From assembly GCF_051014685.1 (NCBI RefSeq), contig NW_027479763.1, positions 1 to 64,000 on the forward strand: a DNA stretch of 64,000 bases, written 5' to 3'. The first letter of the stretch is position 1. Each line of letters starts with the position of its first letter. This document shows positions 39,134 through 51,257 of the stretch, piece by piece. Made by a program: the position numbers and the translations under genes. Source of the DNA: Ptiloglossa arizonensis (taxonomy: Eukaryota > Arthropoda > Insecta > Hymenoptera > Colletidae). Below the pieces are notes generated by a model. That model was not told where the DNA came from, did no database searches, and saw nothing but the letters and a program-made list of their open reading frames with translations.

Positions 39134-40390
39134 GTTCGCGAGATACGGGAGTTTGAAGGTAAGGAATGGTTGAGAAACAATCAAAATTTTCGCAAGGCTG
39201 GTACTCGAAACCAATGACAACTATGGCCTAGGGCAAAAATACACATACCGTTGCAATCGGGCGTGTTCCTACTTTCATATGCCATATGAATTTCTCGAGC
39301 TCGTCAATCCGTTCGCGAGATACGGGAGATTGAAGTTAGGGAATGGTTGAGAAACGATCAAAATTTTCGCAAGTCTGATACTCGAAACCAATAACTGGAA
39401 TGGCCTAGGGGAAAGATACACACCACTGTAATCGGGCGAGTTTCTACTTTCAGATGCAACTGGAATTTCTCGAGTTCGTCAATCCGTTCGCGAGATACGG
39501 GAGTTTGAAGATAAGGAATGTTTGAGAAAGCATCAAAATTTTCGCAATTCTGATACTCGAAAACAATAACTACAATGACCTAGGGGAAAAATACACATAC
39601 CGTTGCAATCGGGCGAGTTCCTACTTTCAGATGCAATTGGAATTTCTCGAGTTTGTCAATCCGTTCGCGAGATACGGGAGTTCGAAGGTAAGGAATGGTT
39701 GAGAAACCAACAAAATTTTCGCAAGTCCGGTACTCGAAACCAATGACTACTATGGCCTAGCGCAAAAATACACATACCGTAGCAATCGGGCGAGTTCCTG
39801 CTTTCATATGCCATAGGAATTTCTCGAGCTCGTCAATCCGTTCGCGAGATACGGGAGTTTTAATTTAAGGAATGGTTGAGAAACCATCAAAATTTTCGCA
39901 AGTCTGGTACTCGAAACCAACAACTACTATGGCATAGGGCAAAAATACTCATACCGTTACAATCGGGCGAGTTTCTACTTTCAGATGCAACTGGAATTTC
40001 TCGTGTTCGTCAATACGTTCGCGAGATATGGGAGTTTGAAGTTAAGGAATGGTCGAGAAACCATCAACATTTTCGCAAGTCTGGTACTCGAAACCAATGA
40101 CTACAATGACCTAGGGGAAAAATACACATACCGTTGCAATTGGGCGAGTTCCTACTTTCAGATGCAATTGGAATTTCTCGAGTTCGTCAATCCGTTCGCG
40201 AGATACGGGAGTTCGAAGGTAAGGAATGGTTGAGAAACCATCAAAATTTTCGCAAGTCTGGTACTCGAAACCAATGACTACTATGGCCTAGGGCAAAAAT
40301 ACACATACCGTAGCAATCGGGCGAGTTCCTGCTTTCATATGCCATAGGAATTTCTCGAGCTCGTCAATCCGTTCGCGAGATACGGGTGTT
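39134..40390 (+). other. Third copy of the CENP-B-box-like cluster (block 2)
   Basis: The same run of 17-mers is displaced by 14,685 bp from 24,449 (first box at 39,134). The last unit reads ATACGGGTG, which still meets the core because the final base is free. Confidence 0.6.
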
Positions 40391-41984
40391 TGAAGTTAGG
40401 GAATGGTTGAGAAACGATCAAAATTTTCGCAAGTCTGACACTCGAAACCAATAACTGGAATGGTCTAGGGGAAAAGTACCCATAGCATTGTAATCGAGCG
40501 AGTTTCTATTTTCAGATGCAACAGAAATTTTTCGGAATCATCAATCCGTTCGCGAACTATCGGAGTTTGGAGTTAAGAAATGGTTGAGAAACCATCAAAA
40601 TTTTCGCAAGTCTGATACTCGAAACCAATAACTACAATGGCCTAGGGGAAAAATACACATACCGTTGCAATCGGGCGAGTTCCTACTTTCAGATGCAACA
40701 GGAATAACTCGAGTTCGTCAATGCGTTAGCGAGATATGGGAGTTTGAAGTTAAGGAATGGTTCAGAAACCATCAAAATTTTCGCAAGTCTGGTACACGAA
40801 ACCAACAACTACTATGGCCTAGGGCAAAAATACACACATCATTGTAATCGGGCGAGTTTCTGATTTCAGATGCAACAGGAATTTCTCGAGTTCGTCAATC
40901 CGTTCGCGATATATGGGAGTTTGAAGTTAAGGAGTGGTTCAGAAACCATCAAAATTATCGCAAGTCTGGTACTCGAAACCAATAACTACAATGGCCTAGG
41001 GGAAAATACACTTGCCGTTGTAATCGGGCGAGTTTCTACTTTCAGATGCAACAGGAATTTCTCGAGTTGGTCAATCCGTTCGCGAGATACGGGAGTTTGA
41101 AGGTAAGGAATGGTTGAAGAACCATCAAAATTTCGCAAATCTGATACTCGAAACCAATAACTACAATGGTCTAGGGGAAAATACACGTGCCGTGGTAATC
41201 GGGCGAGTTTCTGCTTTCAGATGCAACAGGGATTTCTCGAGTTGGTCAATCCGTTCGCGAGATATGGGAGTTTGAAATTAAGAAATGTTTGAGACAACAT
41301 CAAAATTTTCGTCAGTCTGATACTCGAAACCAATAACTGGAATGGCCTAGGGGAAAAGTACACACACCATTGTAATCGGGCGAGATTCTACTTTCAGATG
41401 CAACCGGAATTTTTCGAATTCGTCAATCCGTTCGCGAGATATGGGTGTTTGAAGTTAAGGAATGGTTGAGAAACCATCAAAATTTTCGCAAGTCTGATGC
41501 TAGAAACGAACGACTGGAATGGCCTAGGGGAAAAGTACACATGCTATTGTAATCGGGCGAGTTTCTACTTTCAGATGCAACTGGAATTTCTCGAGTTCGT
41601 CAATCCGTCTGCGAGATATGGCAGTTTGAAGTTAAGGAATGGTTGAGAAACCATCAAAATTTTCGCAATTTTGATGCTAGAAACGAATAACTACAATGGC
41701 CTAGAGGAAAAATACACGTACCGTTGTAATCTGGAGAGTTTCTAGTATCAGATGCAACAGTAATTATTAGGATTCGTCAATCCGTTCGCGAAATATGGGA
41801 GTTTGAAGGTAAGGAATGGTTGAGAAACCATCAAAATTTTCGCAAGTCTGGTATTCGAAACCAATGACTACTATGGCCTAGGGCAAAAATACACATACCG
41901 TTGCAATCGGGCGAGTTCCTATTTTCATATGCCATAGGAATTTCTCGAGCTCGTCAATCCGTTCGCGAGATACGGGAGTTTGAA

Positions 41985-42965
41985 GTTAGGAATGGTTGAG
42001 AAACCAACAATAGTTTCGAATTCTGATGCTAGAACGAATAACTAGAATGGTTTAGGGCAAAAATGTTTATACTGTTGTAATCGGGCGAGTTTCTGCTTTC
42101 AGATGCAACAGGAATTTCTCGAGTTCGTCAATCCGTACGCGAGATATGGAGTTTGAAGTTAAGGAATGGTGGAGAAACCATCAAAATTTTCGCAAGTCTG
42201 GTACTCGAAACCAATAACTGGAGTGGCCTAGGGGAAAAGTACACACACCGTTGTAATCGGGCGAGTTTCTACTTTCAGATGCTTTCAGGAATTTCTTGAG
42301 TTCGACAATCCGTTCGCGAGATATGGGAGTTTGAAGTTGAGGAATGGTTCAGAAGCCATCAAAATTTTCGCAAGTCTGGTACTCGAAACCAATAACTGGA
42401 GTGGCCTAGGGAAAAGTACACACACCGTTGTAATCGGGCGAGTTTCTGCTTTCAGATGCTTTCAGGAATTTCTTGAGTTCGACAATCCGTTCGCGAGATA
42501 TGGGAGTTTGAATTTAAGGAATGGTTGAGAAACCATCAAATTTTCGCAGGTCTGATACTCGAACCAATAACTGGAATGGCCTAGGGGGATGATACACACA
42601 GCATTGTAATCGGGCCAGTTTCTACTATCAGATGCAACAGGAATTTCTCGAGTTCGTCAATCCGTTCGCGAGATATGGAAGTTTGAAGTTAAGGAATGGT
42701 TGAGAAACCATCAAAATTTTCGCAATTCTGATGGTAGAAAACGAACAACTAGAATGGCTTAGGGCCAAAAATGTTCATACCGTTGTAATCGGGCGAGTTT
42801 CTGCTTTCAGATGCAACAGGAATTTCTTGAGTTCGTCAAATCCGTACGCGAGATATGGAGTTTGAAGTTGAGGAATGGTGGAGAAACCATCAAAATTTTC
42901 GCAATTCTGATGCTAGAAACGAATAACTGGAATGGCCTAGGGAGAAGATACACATACCGTTTGTA
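41985..42965 (+). repeat. Second satellite patch with clustered one-base indels
   Basis: Compared with 27.3-28.3 kb at an offset of about 14,685, this stretch shows GTTAGGAATGG, TTTCGAATTC, CTAGAACGAATAAC, GATATGGAGTTTG, CATCAAATTTTCG, CTCGAACCAATAAC, GTAGAAAACG, GGGCCAAAAATG, CAAATCCG and CCGTTTGTAATC. The flanks follow block 1 cleanly. Same reading as for the 36.8-37.7 kb patch. Confidence 0.72.
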
Positions 42966-45892
42966 ATCGGGCGAGATTCTACTTTCAGATGTAACAGGAA
43001 TTTCTCGAGTTCGTCAATCCGTTCGCGAGATATGGGAGATTGAAGTTAAGGAATGGTTGAGAAACCATCAAAGTTTTCGCAATTCTGATGCTAGAAACGA
43101 ATAACTGGAATGGCCGAGGGGAAAGATACACACACCATTGTAATCGGGCGAGTTTCTACTTTCAGATGCAACAAGAATTTCTCGAGTTCGTCAATCCGTT
43201 CGCGAGATATGGGAGTTTGAAGTTAAGGAATGTTTGAGAAACCATCAAAATTTTCGCTGGTGTGATACTCGAAACCAATAACTGGATTGGCCTAGGGGAA
43301 TGATACACACAGCAATGTAATCGGGCGAGTTTCTGCTTTCAGATGCAACAGGAATTTCTCGAGTTCGTCAATCCGTTCGCGAGATATGGGAGTTCGAAGC
43401 TAAGGAATGGTTGACAAACCATCAAAATTTTCGCAAGTCTGTTACCCGAAACCAATAACTGGAGTGGCCTAGGGGAAAAGTACACACACCATTGTAATCG
43501 GGCGAGTTTCTGCTTTCAGATGCTTTCAGGAATTTCTTGAGTTCGACAATCCGTTCGCGAGATATGGGAGTTTGAATTTAAGGAATGGTTGACAAACCAT
43601 CAAAATTTTCGCAGGTCTGATACTCGAAACCAATAACTGGAATGGCCTAGGGGGATGATACACACAGCATTGTAATCGGGCTAGTTTCTACTATCAGATG
43701 CAACAGGAATTTCTCGAGTTCGTCAATCCGTACGCGAGATATGGGAGTTTGAAGTTGAGGAATGGTGGAGAAACCATCAAAATTTTCGCAATTCTGATGC
43801 TAGAAACGAATAACTGGAATGGCCTAGGGAGAAGATACACATACCGTTGTAATCGGGCGTGTTTCTGCTTTCAGATGCAACAGGAATTTCTCGAGTTCGT
43901 CAATCCGTTCGCGAGATATGGGAGTTTGAAGTTAAGGAATGGTTGAGAAACCATCAAAATTTTCGCAAGTCTGATACTTCTAACCAATAAGTACAATGGC
44001 CTAGGGGAAAGATACACACACCATTGTAATCGGGCGAGTTTCTACTTTCAGATGCAACAGGAATTTCTCGAGTTCGTCAATCCGTTCGCGAAATATGGGA
44101 GTTTGAAGTTAAGGAATGGTTGAGAAACCATCAAAGTTTTCGCAATTCTGATGCTAGAAACGGATAACTGGAATGGCCTAGGGGAAAGATACACACTCCA
44201 TTGTAACCGGGCGAGTTTCTACTTTCAGATGCAACAGGAATTTCTCGAGTTCGTCAATCCGTACGCGAGATGTGGGAGTTTGAAGTTAAGGAATGGTGGG
44301 GAAACCATCAAAATTTTCGCAATTCTGATACTCGAAACCAATAACTACAATGGCCTAGGGGAAAAATACTCATGCCGTTGTAATCGGGCGAGTTCCTACT
44401 TTCAGATGCAACAGGAATTTCTCGAGTTCGTCAATCCGTTTGCGAGAAACGGGAGTTTGTAGTTAAGGAATGGTTGAGAAACCATCAAAATTTTCGCAAT
44501 TCTGACGCTAGAAAAGAATAACTGGAATGGCCTAGGGGAAAGATACACATGCCGTTGTAATCGGGCGAGTTTCTAATTTCAAATGCAACAGGAATTTCTC
44601 GAGTTCGTCAATCCGTTTGCGAGATACGGGAGTTTGAATTTAAGGAATGGTTGAGAAACCATCAAAATTTTCGCTATTCTGGTGCTAGAAACGAATAACT
44701 GGAATGGCCTAGGGGAAAGATACACACACCATTGTAACCGGGCGAGTTTCTACTTTCAGATGCAACAGGAATTTCTCGAGTTCGTCAATCCGTACGCGAG
44801 ATATGGGAGTTTGAAGTTAAGGAATGGTGGAGAAACCATCAAAATTTTCGCAATTCTGATGCTAGAAACGAATAACTGGAATGGTCTAGGGAAAAGATAC
44901 ACATACCGTTGTAATCGGGCGAGATTCTACTTTCAGATGTAACAGGAATTTATCGAGTTCGTCAATCCGTTCGCGAGATATGGGAGATTGAAGTTAAGGA
45001 ATGGTTGAAAAACCATCAAAGTTTTCGCAATTCTGATACTCGAAACCAATAACTACAATAGCCTAGGGGAAAAATACACATACCGTTGTAATCGTGCGAA
45101 TTTCTATTTTCAAATGCAACAGGAATTTCTCGAGTTCGTCAATCCGTTCGCGAGATATGGGAGTTTGAATCTAAGGAATGGTTGAGAAACCATCAAAATT
45201 TTCGCAGGTCTGATACTCGAAACCAATAACTAGAGTGGCCTAGGGGAATGATACACACAGCATTGTAATCGGGCTAGTTTCTACTTTCATTTGCAACAGG
45301 AATTTCTCGAGTTCGTCAATCCGTTCGCGAGATGTGGGAGTTTGAAGTTAAGGAATGATTGAGGTACCATCAAAATTTCCGCAATTCTGATGCTAGAAAC
45401 GAATAACTAGAATGGCTTAGGGCAAAAATATTCATACCGTTGTAATCGGGCGAGTTTCTGCTTTCAGATGCAACAGGAATTTCTCGAGTTCGTCAATCCG
45501 GTCGCGAGATATGGGAGTTTGAAGTTAAGGAATGGTTGAGAAACCATCACAATTTTCGCAAGTCCTATACCCGAAACCAATAACTGGAATGGCATAGGGG
45601 AAAAGTACACACACCGCTGTCATCGGGCGAGTTTCTGCTTTCAGATGCAACAGGAATTTCTCGAGTTCGGCAATCTGTTCGCGAGATATGGGAGTTTGAA
45701 GTTAAGGAATGGTTGAGAAACCATCAAAATTTTCGCAATTCTGATGCTCGAAACGAATAACTAGAATGGCTTAGGGCAAAAATGTTCATACCGTTGTAAT
45801 CGGGCGAGTTTCTGCTTTCAGATGCAACAGGAATTTCTCGAGTTCCTCAATCCATTCGCGAGATATGGGAGTTTGAAGTTAAGGAATGGTTG

Positions 45893-46777
45893 AGAAACCA
45901 TCAAAATTTTCGCAAGTCTGATACTCCAAACCAATAACTACAATGGCCTAGGGGAAAAATACACACACCGTTGAAATCGGGCGAGTTTCTACTTTCAAAT
46001 GCAACAGGAATTTCTCGAGTTCGTCAATACGTTCGCGAGATATGGGAGTTTGAAATTAAGGAATGGTTCAGAAACCATCAAAATTTTCGCAAGTCTGGTA
46101 CACGAAACCAACAACTACTATGGCCTAGGGCAAAAATACACACATCAATGTAATCGGGCGAGTTTCTACTTTCAGATGCAACTGGAATTTCTCGTGTTCG
46201 TCAATACGTTCGCGAGATATGGGAGTTTGAAGTTAAGGAATGGTCGAGAAACCATTAACATTTTCGCAAGTCTGGTACTCGAAACCAATGACTACAATGG
46301 CCTAGGGGAAAAATACACATGCCGTTGTAATCGGGCGAGTTTCTCCTTTCAGATGCAACTGGAATTTCTCGAGTTGGTCAATCCGTTCGCGAGATATTGG
46401 AGTTTGAAGTTAAGGAATGGTTGAGAAACCATCAAAATTTTCGCAAGTCTGACACTCGAAACCAATAACTGAAATGGCCTAGGGGAAAAGTACACACACC
46501 ATTGTAATCGGGCGAGATTCTACTATCAGATGCAACTGGAATTTCTCGAGTTCGTCAATCCGTTCGCGAGACATGGGAGTTTGAATTTAAGGAATGGTTG
46601 AGAAACCATCAAAATTTTCGCAATTCTGATACTCGAAACGGACAACTGGAATGGGCTAGGGGAAAAGTACACACACCATTGTAATCGGGCCAGGTTCTAC
46701 TTTCAGATGCGACAGGAATTTCATGAGTTTGTCAATCCGTTCCCGAAATACGTTAGTTTGAAGTTAGGGAATGGTTG
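45893..46777 (+). repeat. 5-monomer duplication, copy 1 (885 bp)
   Basis: ATACTCCAAACCAATAAC starts at 45,921 and again at 46,806, exactly 885 bp later (5 x 177). Block 1 has the unit once (about 31.93-32.83 kb), so the duplication arose in block 2 after the blocks split. Edges lie in the conserved GAGAAACCATCAAAATTTTC stretch. Confidence 0.9.
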
Positions 46778-47662
46778 AGAAACCATCAAAATTTTCGCAA
46801 GTCTGATACTCCAAACCAATAACTACAATGGCCTAGGGGAAAAATACACACACCGTTGAAATCGGGCGAGTTTCTACTTTCAAATGCAACAGGAATTTCT
46901 CGAGTTCGTCAATACGTTCGCGAGATATGGGAGTTTGAAATTAAGGAATGGTTCAGAAACCATCAAAATTTTCGCAAGTCTGGTACACGAAACCAACAAC
47001 TACTATGGCCTAGGGCAAAAATACACACATCAATGTAATCGGGCGAGTTTCTACTTTCAGATGCAACTGGAATTTCTCGTGTTCGTCAATACGTTCGCGA
47101 GATATGGGAGTTTGAAGTTAAGGAATGGTCGAGAAACCATTAACATTTTCGCAAGTCTGGTACTCGAAACCAATGACTACAATGGCCTAGGGGAAAAATA
47201 CACATGCCGTTGTAATCGGGCGAGTTTCTCCTTTCAGATGCAACTGGAATTTCTCGAGTTGGTCAATCCGTTCGCGAGATATTGGAGTTTGAAGTTAAGG
47301 AATGGTTGAGAAACCATCAAAATTTTCGCAAGTCTGACACTCGAAACCAATAACTGAAATGGCCTAGGGGAAAAGTACACACACCATTGTAATCGGGCGA
47401 GATTCTACTATCAGATGCAACTGGAATTTCTCGAGTTCGTCAATCCGTTCGCGAGACATGGGAGTTTGAATTTAAGGAATGGTTGAGAAACCATCAAAAT
47501 TTTCGCAATTCTGATACTCGAAACGGACAACTGGAATGGGCTAGAGGAAAAGTACACACACCATTGTAATCGGGCCAGTTTCTACTTTCAGATGCGACAG
47601 GAATTTCATGAGTTTGTCAATCCGTTCCCGAAATACGTTAGTTTGAAGTTAGGGAATGGTTG
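46778..47662 (+). repeat. 5-monomer duplication, copy 2 (885 bp)
   Basis: The tandem copy of the previous unit. It differs at least twice: GGGCTAGAGGAAAAG at about 47,549 against GGGCTAGGGGAAAAG, and GGGCCAGTTTC against GGGCCAGGTTC. It then rejoins the block 1 order at ATACTAGAAACCAATAAC. Confidence 0.88.
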
Positions 47663-48956
47663 AGAAACCATCAAAATTTTCGCAAGTCTGATACTAGAAA
47701 CCAATAACTGGAATGGCCTAGGGGAAAGTACACCCACCATTGTAATCAGGCGAGTTTCTACTTTCAGATGCAACTGGAATTTCTCGAGTTCATCAATCCG
47801 TTCGCGAGATATGGGAGTTTGAATTTAAGGAATGGCTGAGAAACCATCAAAATTTTCGCAATTCTGATGCTGGAAACGAATAACTGGAATGGCCTAGGGG
47901 AAAGATACACACACCATTGTAATCGCGCGAGTTTCTACTTTCAGATGCAACGGGAATTTCTCGAGTTCGTCAATCCGTTCGCGAGACATGGGAGTTTGAA
48001 TTTAAGGAATGGTTGAGAAACCATCAAAATTTTGGCAATTCTGATGGTAGAAACCAATAACTAGAGTGGCCTAGGGGAAAAATACACATACCTTTGTAAT
48101 CGGGCGACTTTCTACTTTCAGATGCAACAGGAATTTCTCGAGTTCGTCAATCCGTTCGCGAGATATGGGAGTTTGAAGATAAGGAATGGTTGAGAAACCA
48201 TCAAAATTTTCGCAAGTCTGACACTCGAAACAAATAACTAAAATGGCCTCTGGGAAAAGTACACACACCATTGTAATCGGGCGAGATTCTACTTTCAGGT
48301 GCAACAGGAATTTCTCGAGTTCGTCAATCCGTTCGCGAGATACGGGAGTTTGAAGGCAGGGAATGGTTGAAAAACCATCAAAATTTTCTCAAATCTGATA
48401 CTCGAAACCAATAACTACAATGGCCTAGGGGAAGTTACACATGCCGTTGTAATCGGGCGAGTTTCTACTTTTAGATGCAACAGGAATTTCTCGTGTTGGT
48501 CAATCCGTTCGCGAGATACGGGAGTTTGAAATTAAGAAATGTTTGAGAAAACATCAAAATTTTCGCAATTCTGATACTCGAAACCAATAACTGGAATGGC
48601 CTAGGGGAAACGTACACACACCATTGTAATCGGGCGAGTTTCTACTTTCAGATGCGACAGGAATTTCACGAGTTCGTCAATCCGTTCCCGAGATACGGGA
48701 GTTTGAATTTAGGGAATGGTTGAGAAACCAATAAAATTTTCGCAAATCTGATACTCGAATCCTATAACTGGAATGGCCATGGGGAAAGATACACACACCA
48801 TTGTAATCGCGCGAGTTTCTACTTTCAGATGCAACGGGAATTTCTCGAGTTCGTCAATCCGTTCGCGAGATATGGGAGTTTGAAGTTAAGGAATGGTTCA
48901 GAAACCATCAAAATCTTCGCAAGTCTGGTACTCGAAACCAATGACCACAATGACCT

Positions 48957-51257
48957 AGGGCAAAAATACACATACCGTTGCAATCGGGCGAGTTCCTATT
49001 TTCATATGCCATAGGAATTTCTCGAGCTCGTCAATCCGTTCGCGAGATACGGGAGTTTGAAGTTAGGGAATGGTTGAGAAACCATCAATAGTTTCGAAAT
49101 TCTGATGCTAGAAACGAATAACTAGAATGGTTTAGGGCAAAAATGTTTATACTGTTGTAATCGGGCGAGTTTCTGCTTTCAGATGCAACAGGAATTTCTC
49201 GAGTTCGTCAATCCGTACGCGAGATATGGGAGTTTGAAGTTAAGGAATGGTGGAGAAACCATCAAAATTTTCGCAATTCTGATGCTAGAAACGAATAACT
49301 GGAATGGCCGAGGGGAAAATACACATGCCGTTGTAATCGGGCGTGTTTCTACTTTCAGATGCCACAGGAATTACTCGAGTTCGTCAATCCGTTCGCGAGA
49401 TATGGGAGTTTGAAGTTGAGGAATGGTTCAGAAGCCATCAAAATTTTCGCAAGTCTGGTACTCGAAACCAATAACTATTATGGCCTAGGGCAAAAATACA
49501 CATATCATTGTAATCGCGCGAGTTTCTACTTTCAGATGCAACAGGAATTTCTCGAGTTCGTCAATCCGTTCGCGAGATATGGGCGTTTGAAATTAAGGAA
49601 TGGTTCAGAAGCCATCAAAATTTTCGCAAGTCTGGTACTCGAAACCAATAACTACAATGGCCTAGGGGAAAATACACATGCCGTTGTAATCGGGCGAGTT
49701 TCTACTTTCAGATGCAACAGGAATTTCTCTAGTTGGTCAATCCGTTCGCGAGACATGGGAGTTTGAATTTAAGGAATGGTTGAGAAACCATCAAAATTTT
49801 CGCTGGTGTGATACTCGAAACCGATAACTGGAATGGCCTAGGGGGATGATACACACAGCATTGTAATCGGGCTAGTTTCTACTATCAGATGCAACAGGAA
49901 TTTCTCGAGTTCGTCAATCCGTTCGCGAGATATGGGAGTTTGAAGCTAACGAATGGTTGTGAAACCATCAAAATTTTCGCAAGTCTGTTACCCGAAACCA
50001 ATAACTGGAGTGGCCTAGGGGAAAAGTACACACACCGTTGTAATCGGGCGAGTTTCTGCTTTCAGATGCTTTCAGGAATTTCTTGAGTTCGACAATCCGT
50101 TCGCGCGATATGGGAGTTTGAATTTAAGGAACGGTTGAGAAACCATCAAAATTATCGCAGGTCTGATACTCGAAACCAATAACTGGAATGGCCTAGGGGG
50201 ATGATACACACAGCATTGTAATCGGGCTAGTTTCTACTATCAGATGCAACAGGAATTTCTCGAGTTCGTCAATCCGTTCGCGAGATATGGAAGTTTGAAG
50301 TTAAGGAATGGTTGAGAAACCATCAAAATTTTCGCAATTCTGATGATAGAAACGAACAACTAGAATGGCTTAGGGCAAAAATGTTCATACCGTTGTAATC
50401 GGGCGAGTTTCTGCTTTCAGATGCAACAGGAATTTCTCGAGTTCGTCAATCCGTACGCGAGATATGGGAGTTTGAAGTTGAGGAATGGTGGAGAAACCAT
50501 CAAAATTTTCGCAATTCTGATGCTAGAAACGAATAACTGGAATGGCCTAGGGAGAAGATACACATACCGTTGTAATCGGGCGAGATTCTACTTTCAGATG
50601 TAACAGGAATTTCTCGAGTTCGTCAATCCGTTCGCGAGATATGGGAGATTGAAGTTAAGGAATGGTTGAGAAACCATCAAAGTTTTCGCAATTCTGATGC
50701 TAGAAACGAATAACTGGAATGGCCGAGGGGAAAGATACACACACCATTGTAATCGGGCGAGTTTCTACTTTCAGATGCAACAAGAATTTCTCGAGTTCGT
50801 CAATCCGTTCGCGAGATATGGGAGTTTGAAGTTAAGGAATGTTTGAGAAACCATCAAAATTTTCGCTGTTGTGATACTCGAAACCAATAACTGGATTGGC
50901 CTAGGGGAATGATATACACAGCAATGTAATCGGGCGAGTTTCTGCTTTCAGATGCAACAGGAATTTCTCGAGTTCGTCAATCCGTTCGCGAGATATGGGA
51001 GTTTGAAGTTAAGGAATGGTTGAGAAACCATCAAAATTTTCGCAAAGTTGATACTCGAAACCAATAACTACAATGGCCTAGGGGAAAAATACACATACCG
51101 TTGTAATCGGGGGAGTTTCTACTTTCAGATGCAACAGTGAATTTCTCGAGTTCGTCAATCCATTCGCGAGATATGGGAGCTTGAGGTTAAGGAATGCTTG
51201 AGAAACCATCAAAATTTTCGCAAGTCTGGTATTCGAAAACAATGACTACTATGGCCT
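48957..51257 (+). repeat. 13-monomer unit a in block 2 (2,301 bp)
   Basis: The counterpart of 34,220-36,520. CAAAAATACACATACCGTTG at 48,961 recurs at 51,262. Its left edge differs from block 1: one monomer has been lost, with the join inside CCTAGGGCAAAAATACAC (GACCACAATGACC upstream here). Confidence 0.85.
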
